Shown: in pieces, positions 1-7,112 of the stretch
Numbering within the stretch: the stretch's first letter is position 1
How the letters are laid out: the number at the start of each line of letters is the position of its first letter
DNA from: Ohtaekwangia sp966211525
Lineage (GTDB): Bacteria > Bacteroidota > Bacteroidia > Cytophagales > Cyclobacteriaceae
Direction of reading: 5' to 3'
Assembly (NCBI GenBank): GCA_966211525.1
Contig: CBIHOZ010000201.1
Span: 1 to 12,441 of the forward strand
DNA length: 12,441 nucleotides
Translations under genes and position numbers: made by a program
The notes under the pieces: model-generated
Databases searched by the model: none
What the model was told of the DNA's origin: nothing
What the model saw: the letters and a program-made list of their open reading frames with translations, nothing else

Positions 1-972
1 CCTGCTGCATATACCGGTATGCCTCGTGTATCTTATCCATCGGGAATACGGAATCAATAACCGGTTTCAGCTTTACCGTATCAACGGCTTTCAGCAGTGC
101 TTTAAAATTCTCGACACTTCCCACGGATATACCGCGCAGCGTTACATTGGCCGGCACCGTATCATATATATTAAACGGCACTACAGCACCGGAGAGATTT
201 CCCGTAAGGCCTATAAATCCATCCGCTTTCAGCGCGTAAATGGATTTGGTAAGTGTGTCGGTGCCTACTACATCGAGGATCACGTCAACGCCCTGCCTAT
301 CCGTCAAACGCCTGGCTTCAAGGTGCCAGTCGGGAGTTTCGCGATAGTTGATTACTTCATCGCTCCGAGTGCGCGGAGCTTGTCCTGTTTAGCAGCAGAA
401 CCTGACAGCGCGATAACCCGTGCTCCGGCTGCTTTAGCGAGTTGCAGCGCAAAGATCGACACGCCACCCGATCCTTGTGTCAATACAGTTTGTCCGGGTT
501 TTAAACGCGCGTATTCGAATAATCCGGTCCAGGCTGTGAGTGCTGCGATCGGCAATGTAGAGGCTTCTTCTGCCGAAAGTATATCGGGCGTGCGTACGAG
601 CGCGGTTTCAGGAATGGAGATATACTCTCGCAGTACTCCCGGATGTTCAAGTCCTGTACGACTTAAAAACACTTCCGGTGTTTTGCTTCCGCTGATCCAT
701 TGCTGAATGAAATGTGTGGTGACACGATCTCCTTTTTTCCAAAGCGTTACATCGCTTCCAATTGCTTCCACAGTGCCGGAGCCATCAGAACCGGGAATGT
801 GTGGCAACGGAAGTTGAGGATTATACTGTCCGTTGATCACCATCAGGTCGAGGTAATTCAGCGATGCAGCCTCTATCTTTACCAGCACTTCGTGAGGGCC
901 GGGTGTTGGTTTCGGAGTTGATGTGATCTTTAAATTTTCAATTCCAAATTTGTCTGATTGAATCGTCTTCAT
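1..972 (-). pseudogene. Medium-chain NAD(P)-dependent oxidoreductase, quinone-oxidoreductase type, frameshifted, partial at left edge
   Basis: Member of the medium-chain dehydrogenase/reductase superfamily; such enzymes reduce quinones, enones or aldehydes with NAD(P)H in the cytoplasm. The intact first frame gives a GroES-like N-terminal domain (residues about 25-130, with PHIPGSDGSGTVEAIG) followed by the Rossmann entry TQGSGGVS at 165-172 and ARVIALSGSAAK. The usual zinc-ligand Cys is absent (AASLNYLDLM), which fits a zinc-free QOR-like enzyme. The frame stops after residue 206. A one-base change near position 361 restores it: the codons after LRALGA then read DEVINYRETPDW, and about 120 further codons run without a stop to the left edge, containing GLTGNLSG and DKIHEAYRYMQQ. 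The gene is therefore either a recent one-base deletion mutant or a sequencing error in a good gene. It is divergent from the HxlR regulator at 1102, its probable controller. The family call is firm; the substrate is unknown. Confidence 0.88.
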
Positions 973-995
973 AAAAATTGCGTTACATGATGAAG

Positions 996-1026
996 CAAAC
1001 TAACGTGACGATGAAGCCGCTATCAA
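996..1026 (-). promoter_or_regulatory. Probable promoter of the oxidoreductase gene
   Basis: Read on the minus strand, TTG (1024-1026) lies 20 bases before TTAGTTTG (996-1003). This is one mismatch from the Bacteroidota TTG / TAnnTTTG promoter. It would start transcription about 17 bases before the oxidoreductase ATG at 972. The -33 element abuts the palindrome at 1026-1065. Inferred from sequence only. Confidence 0.4.
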
Positions 1027-1065
1027 GTATGCACTTTTTGGTACCCTGCGCACCAAAAGGATACT
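1026..1065. promoter_or_regulatory. Two-tiered palindrome, candidate operator for the HxlR regulator
   Basis: Inner arms TTTTGGT (1036-1042) and ACCAAAA (1052-1058) are a perfect 7-base inverted repeat with a 9-base spacer. Outer arms AGTAT (1026-1030) and ATACT (1061-1065) are nearly concentric with them. The element sits between the divergent oxidoreductase and HxlR genes and touches the probable -33 element of the former. HxlR/DUF24 regulators bind as dimers to palindromes in such divergent regions. Binding is an inference. Confidence 0.45.
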
Positions 1066-1101
1066 AACGGTGATAATCAGTCAGAAAAAATTTTCAGCTA
1101 T

Positions 1102-1512
1102 ATGAAGAAGCAAAAAGACACTGCACCTCAATGCTCGGTTGACTATGGTTTTCAGCGCATCGGCGGTAAACATAAAGGCCGTATTCTCTGGCACCTGGGC
1201 GAAGGGTTGCTGCGCTATGGCCAGCTGCGAAAAGCGGTGACTGGTATAACACCCAAAATGTTAACGCAGGCCTTACGGGAACTGGAAGATGACGGACTGA
1301 TAACACGTCATGAGTATATAGAACTTCCGCCACGGGTAGAGTATCAACTTACGGATAGTGCTCGTGAGCTTATACCGTTCATCAAGCTGTTAAGCAACTG
1401 GGCTGAGAAGGAGATGATCCGCCACAACATTCCGCGCATGCACGCAGACAAGAAATGTGGTATACAGATACAGGAAGTGACTGCCGATCGTGCTGTCGGT
1501 GTAATGGTGTAA
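1102..1512 (+). CDS. HxlR/DUF24-family winged-helix transcriptional regulator
   Basis: A 136-residue winged helix-turn-helix regulator of the HxlR family (typically 100-140 residues). The family block runs from CSVDYGFQRIGGKHKGRILW (residues 11-30) through LRYGQLRKAVTGITPKMLTQ (37-56, recognition helix area) and ALRELEDDGLITRHEY to RVEYQLTDSARELIP. Cys11 lies just before the first helix, where redox-sensing members such as YodB, HypR and QorR carry their sensing thiol; a second Cys is at 119. In known cases these proteins repress a divergent oxidoreductase gene and release DNA on quinone, aldehyde or oxidant stress. That matches the divergent oxidoreductase here and the palindrome at 1026-1065. 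The ATG at 1102 is the only start that precedes the domain; there is no Shine-Dalgarno sequence. The family call is firm; thiol sensing is inferred. Confidence 0.93.
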   Translation: MKKQKDTAPQCSVDYGFQRIGGKHKGRILWHLGEGLLRYGQLRKAVTGITPKMLTQALRELEDDGLITRHEYIELPPRVEYQLTDSARELIPFIKLLSNWAEKEMIRHNIPRMHADKKCGIQIQEVTADRAVGVMV

Positions 1513-1818
1513 CGCCCCCATACTATATCTGCTTACTGCCGTTAAAAGCGTTGTTTTCAGCTATATTAACGCAATCTATACACGCAGACCGCCAACATCG
1601 GGTACGAAGAGAATGCTATATTTTCCAGAAGGCAAATGGTATTGGAGGCGCTGGTAGCGGAAGTAGCATGCACTGGTATAGTGCATAGCAATACCTGCAG
1701 CAAAGTATACCATGTGCTACACGGGGAGATATATTTTGAATAAAATCTATATATTCTTTTACAAGTAAAAAGATTATTAACTAACTTTTCGGTACCTAAT
1801 ACATAACATTTCACCGCT
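1513..1818. other. Non-coding stretch between the HxlR and H1-like genes
   Basis: I see no credible gene in these 306 bases. Contents: a hairpin with 7-base arms ATGCACT (1668-1674) and AGTGCAT (1680-1686) around GGTAT, and a competing stem GGTAT (1675-1679) with ATACC (1691-1695). An AT-rich run follows from about 1725. It contains TAACTTTT (1782-1789), a one-mismatch -7 element that would give a short leader for the H1-like gene, though its -33 position reads TTA rather than TTG. No terminator with a T-run follows the HxlR gene. Confidence 0.5.
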
Positions 1819-2277
1819 ATGGCAAAAAAAGCAAAGAAAACATCGAAGAAAGCTGCTAAAAAAACAGCGAAGAAAGCTGCTAAGAAGGCCGCTAAAAAGG
1901 TAGCCAAGAAGGCACCGAAGGCGGCAAAAAAGAGCGCTAAGAAAGCTGCTAAAGCTCCTAAGAAAGCTGCTAAAAAAGCCGCGAAGGCTGTTAAGAAAGC
2001 AGCGAAGAAAACACCGGCAAAAGCTCCGAAGAAGGCTGCGAAGAAATCATTTACCAGTAAAGTAGCAACCAAGGCTAAGGCCGTTAAGACAGCTGTAGTT
2101 GAGAAGGCTACCGACTTGTCTGCCGCAGCTGTAGAGAAAGCTACCGAGTTTAAAGATGCAGTAGTAGAAAAAGTAACTTCTGTAGTAAATGCTATTGAAG
2201 AAAAAGCAGCAGAAGTAAAAGAAGCTGCTGAAAACAAAGTTGAAGACGCCCAAAAAAATCTCTTCAGCGGAAACTGA
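1819..2277 (+). CDS. Histone H1-like lysine/alanine-rich DNA-binding protein
   Basis: A 152-residue two-part protein. Residues 1-77 are almost only Lys, Ala, Pro, Ser and Thr in KKAAKKA-type repeats, like the C-terminal tail of histone H1 and bacterial proteins such as AlgP and BpH1. There is no Asp or Glu before residue 95. Residues 78-152 switch to a helical amphipathic pattern with regular acidic residues (VEKATEFKDAVVEKV, IEEKAAEVKEAAENKVEDAQ), resembling LEA- or apolipoprotein-like helices. The likely role is non-specific nucleoid binding and compaction through the basic half; the role of the acidic helix is unknown and could be self-association or masking of the basic half. It is a single-gene unit, followed at once by a strong terminator. 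ATG at 1819 is the natural start. Composition supports the call, but low-complexity proteins cannot be placed by homology alone. Confidence 0.82.
   Translation: MAKKAKKTSKKAAKKTAKKAAKKAAKKVAKKAPKAAKKSAKKAAKAPKKAAKKAAKAVKKAAKKTPAKAPKKAAKKSFTSKVATKAKAVKTAVVEKATDLSAAAVEKATEFKDAVVEKVTSVVNAIEEKAAEVKEAAENKVEDAQKNLFSGN
1840..2046 (+). repeat. Internal coding repeats of the H1-like gene
   Basis: The basic half is encoded by degenerate tandem units. AAGAAAGCTGCTAA recurs four times, from about 1846, 1870, 1939 and 1960, with variants between. Using the same codons for repeated Lys-Lys-Ala-Ala makes the DNA itself repetitive and prone to slippage, so copy number may differ between strains. Confidence 0.7.
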
Positions 2278-2301
2278 TCTTTATTCAAAAAAAATCAGAA
2301 G

Positions 2302-2337
2302 AGCGATGGTATCTCCTACTATCGCTTTTTGTTTTTT
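2302..2337 (+). terminator. Rho-independent terminator after the H1-like gene
   Basis: A 10-pair stem (2302-2311 with 2317-2326, AGCGATGGTA against TACTATCGCT, one G-U pair) closes a 5-base loop TCTCC. It is followed by TTTTTGTTTTTT. It lies 24 bases after the H1-like stop codon and separates this gene from the desaturase gene. Confidence 0.9.
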
Positions 2338-2408
2338 AAAACTTTCACCTTTCCCATTCAACACGTATGAAAACATAGATCGTAACTGCAACTACAACCT
2401 AAACCACC

Positions 2409-3644
2409 ATGAGCCCAAACCCGATTGTATTGTCCATCCCGATCTTCTTTTTACTGATCGGCATTGAGTTGCTGATCGAACGCTTTACGCATCAAAAACT
2501 TTACCGTCTGCCCGATACCCTTGCCAACCTGAGCTGCGGCATTACACAACAACTCTCGGGATTATTTCTGAAGATATTCGCAGTCGGCGCATACCAATAT
2601 TTATTCGAGCACTATACACTCGTTACGTGGGAACGCAACGCGCTATACTGGCTTATACTTTTCCTGCTGGTAGACCTCTCCTATTACTGGGCACATCGCA
2701 TGAGCCACGAGGTAAATCTATTCTGGGGTGGCCATGTTGTGCATCATCAAAGTGAAGAGTATAATTTATCGGTAGCGCTGCGCCAGAGTTCGTTGCAAGT
2801 GGTGTGGACCTTCGGATTCAGTCTTCCCATTGCTTTCTTCGGTTTTGAAACGCTCGACTTTGTACTGGTCTCTTCGCTCAACACGCTCTACCAATTCTGG
2901 ATCCATACCGAGACCATCGGCAAACTCGGATGGTTTGAATATATCTTCAACACACCCTCTCATCATCGCGTACATCATGGTCGTGATCCGAAGTATATTG
3001 ATAAGAATCACGCGGGATCGCTCATCATCTGGGATAGAATGTTCGGCACCTTTCAGGCAGAGGAAGAGAAGCCCACGTATGGCATTACCAAACCACTGAA
3101 CAGCTGGAACGCAGTGTTTGCCAACGTAAGTCACTATGTAGATATGCAAAAAGATCTGCAGCGCATTCCGAAATGGAGCGACCGTGTCCGCTACCTCTTT
3201 AAAAAACCGGGATGGCTCCCCGACTACCTGGGTGGCTACCGGCCTGCACCTGCTATTGATAAAGCCGCGTACCTGAAATACGAAACGCCTTCCGCACTGC
3301 CGTTGACTGCTTATGTACTCTTTCAATATGTACTTTGCCTGGCCGGCACTGCGTTATTTCTGTTCAGTCAGAAGCAGGCTGATGGCAGCGATCGTTTTAC
3401 AACAACAGAAAATGTGTTTATTACTATCCTCGTCTCGGTTGTGGTTGTAAATTGCAGCGTGTTATTTGAAGGAAGAGCCTGGGTTAAGTGGGCCGAATGG
3501 CTTCGCATTATTTTATACCCGGCCATCCTGACGATAGCAGTGTATCTCAATGCCTGGCCAGAATGGTTATACGGTGTGGGTGCACTATATTTTATAATTT
3601 CAGCAAGCTGGTTTTATTTTATTCGTACGCATGAGAAGTCTTAG
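2409..3644 (+). CDS. Fatty acid hydroxylase/sterol desaturase superfamily protein, alkylglycerol-monooxygenase-like
   Basis: A 411-residue integral membrane di-iron enzyme. The histidine clusters of the superfamily are complete: HRMSH (96-100), HVVHH (109-113), an isolated His166 in FWIHTE, and HHRVHH (185-190). The surroundings WAHRMSHEVNLFWGGHVVHH, EEYNLSVALRQS and YIDKNHAGSLIIWDRMFGTF match the branch that contains alkylglycerol monooxygenase (AGMO/TMEM195), which cleaves ether lipids. Hydrophobic segments lie at about 6-24, 51-68, 78-94, 130-160, and near the C-terminus (about 300-320, 335-350, 365-405). Chemistry on a membrane lipid is established for the family; ether lipid or sterol as substrate is inferred. 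The 3' end overlaps the next gene by 14 bases, so the two are probably co-expressed. Its own terminator-isolated position suggests a separate promoter, which I could not identify with confidence. Confidence 0.92.
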   Translation: MSPNPIVLSIPIFFLLIGIELLIERFTHQKLYRLPDTLANLSCGITQQLSGLFLKIFAVGAYQYLFEHYTLVTWERNALYWLILFLLVDLSYYWAHRMSHEVNLFWGGHVVHHQSEEYNLSVALRQSSLQVVWTFGFSLPIAFFGFETLDFVLVSSLNTLYQFWIHTETIGKLGWFEYIFNTPSHHRVHHGRDPKYIDKNHAGSLIIWDRMFGTFQAEEEKPTYGITKPLNSWNAVFANVSHYVDMQKDLQRIPKWSDRVRYLFKKPGWLPDYLGGYRPAPAIDKAAYLKYETPSALPLTAYVLFQYVLCLAGTALFLFSQKQADGSDRFTTTENVFITILVSVVVVNCSVLFEGRAWVKWAEWLRIILYPAILTIAVYLNAWPEWLYGVGALYFIISASWFYFIRTHEKS

Positions 3645-3999
3645 TGTTGGTTGTCTGCTGGTATGCCTGATGTGCCTGTCGTGCAGAAAGCCGTTACCGG
3701 AATTAAAAGGTATTGAAACCGAAGTATGGACGGCCGACAAGAACGGGTGCAGTGGCGTCCGTGCAAATTCCATCGAAGCGTTGAAAGAACAAAAGACAGC
3801 ATTGCTTGGTCTGAGTGAAATGGAAATTGTGCAGGTATTGGGTAAGCCCGATCGTAACGAACTCTATAAGCGCAACCAGAAATTCTACTATTACTACCTG
3901 CAACCAGCACCGGAGTGCGAACAACATCCCGACAGTGCTTTAAGACTGGCCATTCGCTTTAACGCGATGGGTCTTGCCAAAGAGATCAGCGTGGAGTAA
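3631..3999 (+). CDS. Small putative lipoprotein with SmpA/BamE-like segment
   Basis: A 122-residue protein with a short hydrophobic N-terminus (MRSLSVGCLLVCLMCLSC) ending in a weak lipobox at Cys18, because position -3 is Cys rather than Leu. It is probably exported and lipid-anchored. The middle (about 60-90, GLSEMEIVQVLGKPDRNEL then KFYYYYL) has the helix-turn 'LGKP' pattern of SmpA/BamE-fold small lipoproteins. Cys40 and Cys96 could form a disulfide in the periplasm. The ATG lies inside the end of the desaturase gene (14-base overlap, different frame), suggesting translational coupling and perhaps a related envelope job. The specific function is not recognised. Confidence 0.75.
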   Translation: MRSLSVGCLLVCLMCLSCRKPLPELKGIETEVWTADKNGCSGVRANSIEALKEQKTALLGLSEMEIVQVLGKPDRNELYKRNQKFYYYYLQPAPECEQHPDSALRLAIRFNAMGLAKEISVE

Positions 4000-4207
4000 C
4001 ACAATCTATAGCACACCGGATTTATACGGTATATTTTATCCGCCACGCTATATATAGCACCATATATAGTATATAAATAACAGGCAGCTTCATTCCATAA
4101 CAGGGACGCTATATTTCGTCTTGATACCGCATTAATATCTTCTTCGTTTTGCTTGGAGCAATGGTTTACAAGCCGCTACTTTTAGCCCGGTATCAATTAA
4201 AAACGTT

Positions 4208-5026
4208 GTGATTAAATCTTTACTTATAGCCTGCCTGGCATGTATATCGTATACTTTATGCGCGCAAAGTTCCGCTACACAAATGGGAGCACGTGCGCAG
4301 GGATTGGGTTTCGCATCCGCTGCCCTCACCGATGAATGGTCTGTCTTCAATAATATAGGCGGTCTTGCCAAAGTAAATCAGATTACTACCGCCTGTACAT
4401 ACCTGGCGCGTCCCGGTATAGCAGCATTCAATACCATGGCGGCTGTTGCTGCATTGCCGATACCCTTCGGAGTTACCGGTATAGGTATATTTCGTTTAGG
4501 CGATGATCTCTACAATGAACAACTCGTCACGGCCGGATTCAGCAATACATTCGGTCTCGCTTCCCTCGGCATACGCGTAAACTATATACAATATCACGCA
4601 GAAGGTTTTGGTAATAAAGGTGTGTTGAGTCTTGGCTTTGGCGGCATTGCTACTTTATCGCCTGCTTTTTCAATCGGAGCCTATATTACCAATATCAATC
4701 AGCCAGCACTTTCGGAGGATGATGAACGGCTTCCTGCCATTCTCACCACAGGTATAGCCTTTACGCCTTCTGATAAATTACTCATAACAGCGGAGCTTGA
4801 AAAAGATCTCGAATACGCACTGGTGTGGAAGGCCGGACTTGAATATGCGTTCTATAAAAAGTTCTGGTTTCGTACCGGGTTCAACCTCGATCCCAATGCT
4901 GCCTTTATTGGACTCGGCTTCAAGCCCGAGAAATTTCGCCTCGACTATGCCTTTATGCAAAACTCCGAACAGGGAGCCCGTCACCAGGCTACGGTGGCTT
5001 ACCGTTTGAAAGCGAAACGTTCATGA
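4208..5026 (+). CDS. PorV/PorQ-like outer-membrane beta-barrel protein
   Basis: A 272-residue exported protein. The signal peptide is MIKSLLIACLACISYTLCAQ, with cleavage expected after Gln20. The mature start, QMGARAQGLGFASAALTDEW and NNIGGLA, is the hallmark of the PorV/PorQ family (FadL-like barrels; PorV is the shuttle that carries type IX secretion substrates to the attachment complex). Alternating beta strands rich in Gly and aromatics fill the rest. The start is GTG at 4208; no in-frame ATG precedes it and later Met codons would lose the signal peptide. The gene ends in an ATGA overlap with the HhH-barrel gene at 5023, so the two are almost certainly translated together. Without the neighbouring T9SS core genes this is better read as a PorV/PorQ-family paralogue than as PorV itself. 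Confidence 0.85.
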   Translation: MIKSLLIACLACISYTLCAQSSATQMGARAQGLGFASAALTDEWSVFNNIGGLAKVNQITTACTYLARPGIAAFNTMAAVAALPIPFGVTGIGIFRLGDDLYNEQLVTAGFSNTFGLASLGIRVNYIQYHAEGFGNKGVLSLGFGGIATLSPAFSIGAYITNINQPALSEDDERLPAILTTGIAFTPSDKLLITAELEKDLEYALVWKAGLEYAFYKKFWFRTGFNLDPNAAFIGLGFKPEKFRLDYAFMQNSEQGARHQATVAYRLKAKRS

Positions 5027-7077
5027 GATATATACTGCTGGTTCTGCTGCTATCGGGAAGGCTACACGCATTCGCGCAGGACGCTGCTGCTGACGAAAAT
5101 GATTTTCAAAAGATTGCAGATGATCTCTATGGTGTACAGGATCTCGACCTGAATTACGAAGAACTATACGACAATCTTGCGCAGCTTCTCTCCCATCCGC
5201 TCGATATCAACAAAGCAACGGATGAAGAATTACGTTTTCTTAAGATTCTCAGCGAGGAGCAAATTAAAAGCCTGCTCGACTACCGTCTCATCAACGGATA
5301 TTTACTTTCGGTATATGAGTTACAAGCTATACCGGGATTTGATCTCGCCACGATTCAAAAGATAACGCCCTATATACAGGTTCGCGATCCGGCCTCCACG
5401 ATTAACCGCTCGCTTTGGCAACGGGTACAAAACGAATCGGACAGTTACTTCATCATGCGCTATGAACGCATGTTACAGACCAAAGCAGGCTTTCAATCGG
5501 AGACAGAGGCCGATGATCATTTTAAAGGATCGCCCGATAAACTATCGGTACGTTTTCGTTCGAGCAGGCCCGGTGATTTCAGTTTTGGATTTTCGGCCGA
5601 GAAAGATGCCGGGGAACAGTTCACCTGGAATCAATCGCAACATCAATATGGATTTGACTATATATCCTTTCACGCACAATTACAAAATAAGGGCAGGCTC
5701 AAGAACCTGGTGGTGGGCGATTTTCAAAGTCAGTTCGGACAGGGTCTGATGATCGGAGGTATATTTGGCATGGGTAAAGGCGGAGAAACGATTACAACGG
5801 TGCGCAGAAGCAACATCGGCCATTTACCCTATACCTCCTTCTCGGAGGCGGGCAACCTGCGCGGTGTCGCTACCACGATTGAGGTTTCCCGAAATATATA
5901 CTGGTCCAGTTTCTTCTCCCGCACCAAACGCGATGCACAGATCAACGATAGTACAGAAGAGACTTCCCTTATATCATCGCTGGTTACTACCGGACTACAC
6001 CGAAACGAAAAGGAACTGGCGAAAAGAAGAACTACGGGTGAACAGAATTTCGGAAGTGTTATCCAGTATAAAACACAACGCATTGATGCGGGTATACTTT
6101 ACAACCAGATTGTATATGATGATGCTGTATCCAAGACTGCCAACCGCTACAATCAATTTATATTCAGCGGAAGCCGGAATGAAAACACAGGCATCTATCT
6201 TAATTATAACTTTCGTAACGCAGCGTTCTTCAGTGAGTTTTCACATTCGCTTCGCGGAGGCAGCGCCTATATAGCAGGTGTATTATGGAACCTCGCTCCG
6301 CGCGTTGATGTTGCTCTGCTTTACCGGAATTTTGATCGGTCGTATCACGCCTTCTATTCCAACGCCTTTGCCGAAGGCAGCACAACCCAAAACGAACGGG
6401 GCACTTACTGGGGATGGAAATATACCGTGCATCGCAGGCTTAATGTTACCGGCTATATCGATCTGTTTCAGTTTGCATGGTTACGGTATCGCATCTATAC
6501 GCCTTCTGAGGGACACGAGTGGCTGGTCCGTATCAACTATCAGCCTTCGCGCAAGACTACTTTATTCGCCCAGATGCGTGAAGAAACGAAGGTTCGAAAT
6601 ATAGCTGCACCAACAACGACACTTTACACTACCAATCCCGGAAGGAAGTATAATTACTGGATCAGCAGTGATATAGGAGCGTCTGACCATGTTCGGTTTA
6701 AAACGCGGTTGCAATTCAGTTCGTACTCCATTCAACACCACACCACGCGCGGCATGGTGCTGATGCAAGATATCCGTTTTAACATGCGAAAGCTCGAAGT
6801 CACCGCACGATACGCGTTGTTTGATACGGACGATTACGACAACCGGCAGTATGTATATGAAAATGATGTGTGGCTCGCCTTTTCACTGCCGGCTTATTAC
6901 GGCCGAGGCATCCGCCGGTATATATTGCTGGAGTATAAACTCAATTCGTACGTGAGCTTCTGGTTCCGCTATGCCGACACGCGGTATACCGACCGTGATG
7001 CCGTCGGTTCGGGTGTCGATGAGACCGATGGTGCTGTGCGCAGCGATCTGAAATTTCAAACACGCATAAAATTCTGA
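5023..7077 (+). CDS. Helix-hairpin-helix domain outer-membrane beta-barrel protein
   Basis: A 684-residue exported protein with a signal peptide (about 1-19, ending AFAQ). Residues 61-120 form a ComEA-like helix-hairpin-helix tandem: DINKATDEELRFLKILSEEQ, then YRLINGYLLSVYELQAIPGF. The remaining roughly 550 residues are alternating amphipathic beta strands with many Tyr, Phe, Trp and Arg (for example FSFGFSAEKDAGEQF and LGRGIRRYILLEYKL-type stretches), ending in the outer-membrane-type C-terminal Phe (TRIKF). The architecture suggests a barrel of over 20 strands with a periplasmic HhH module. The first hairpin lacks its glycines and the second keeps only PGF, so DNA binding may be weakened or replaced by protein binding. 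The gene starts inside the PorV-like stop codon (ATGA). Proteins of this build occur in Bacteroidota as uncharacterised HhH-domain proteins. Its partner and substrate are unknown. Confidence 0.85.
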   Translation: MRYILLVLLLSGRLHAFAQDAAADENDFQKIADDLYGVQDLDLNYEELYDNLAQLLSHPLDINKATDEELRFLKILSEEQIKSLLDYRLINGYLLSVYELQAIPGFDLATIQKITPYIQVRDPASTINRSLWQRVQNESDSYFIMRYERMLQTKAGFQSETEADDHFKGSPDKLSVRFRSSRPGDFSFGFSAEKDAGEQFTWNQSQHQYGFDYISFHAQLQNKGRLKNLVVGDFQSQFGQGLMIGGIFGMGKGGETITTVRRSNIGHLPYTSFSEAGNLRGVATTIEVSRNIYWSSFFSRTKRDAQINDSTEETSLISSLVTTGLHRNEKELAKRRTTGEQNFGSVIQYKTQRIDAGILYNQIVYDDAVSKTANRYNQFIFSGSRNENTGIYLNYNFRNAAFFSEFSHSLRGGSAYIAGVLWNLAPRVDVALLYRNFDRSYHAFYSNAFAEGSTTQNERGTYWGWKYTVHRRLNVTGYIDLFQFAWLRYRIYTPSEGHEWLVRINYQPSRKTTLFAQMREETKVRNIAAPTTTLYTTNPGRKYNYWISSDIGASDHVRFKTRLQFSSYSIQHHTTRGMVLMQDIRFNMRKLEVTARYALFDTDDYDNRQYVYENDVWLAFSLPAYYGRGIRRYILLEYKLNSYVSFWFRYADTRYTDRDAVGSGVDETDGAVRSDLKFQTRIKF

Positions 7078-7079
7078 AC

Positions 7080-7112
7080 CATGTCACCAACATCTTTGTA
7101 TTTTGTGACATG
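7080..7112. promoter_or_regulatory. Perfect 8-base inverted repeat covering the start of the small membrane protein gene
   Basis: CATGTCAC (7080-7087) and GTGACATG (7105-7112) are exact inverted copies with a 17-base spacer, starting 2 bases after the HhH-barrel stop codon. The right arm contains the ATG at 7110, so in mRNA the stem would cover the start codon. As DNA it could be a dimeric operator. Which it is, if either, is not known. Confidence 0.45.

Noticed and set aside
26..706. A 226-residue open frame on the plus strand.
   Set aside because: It is antisense to the oxidoreductase gene, whose protein is clearly family-like; the plus-strand product has no recognisable features.
1091..1566. 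TTTTCAGCTATAT occurs at 1091-1103 and 1554-1566, flanking the HxlR gene as a 13-base direct repeat.
   Set aside because: About one chance 13-base repeat is expected in a window of this size, and there is no other sign of insertion around the gene.
1455..1688. A 77-residue plus-strand frame after the HxlR gene.
   Set aside because: It overlaps the HxlR gene in another frame, has biased composition and no family resemblance.
1566..2288. A 240-residue minus-strand frame rich in Ala and Phe.
   Set aside because: It is the antisense reading of the Lys/Ala repeat gene (AAG and GCT read as CTT and AGC-type codons) plus its upstream DNA.
4017..4042. Possible terminator after the lipoprotein gene: CGGAT/ATCCG with an inner TATAC/GTATA.
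   Set aside because: The stem is weak and broken by unpaired bases, and no T-run follows it.
4045..4075. TATA-rich palindromic stretch that might be an origin or protein-binding array.
   Set aside because: TATA-type words are frequent throughout the window, including inside genes, so the stretch is not distinctive.
4121..4151. Possible promoter of the PorV-like gene: TTG, 20 bases, TCGTTTTG.
   Set aside because: The essential A of TAnnTTTG is missing; kept only as a weak possibility.
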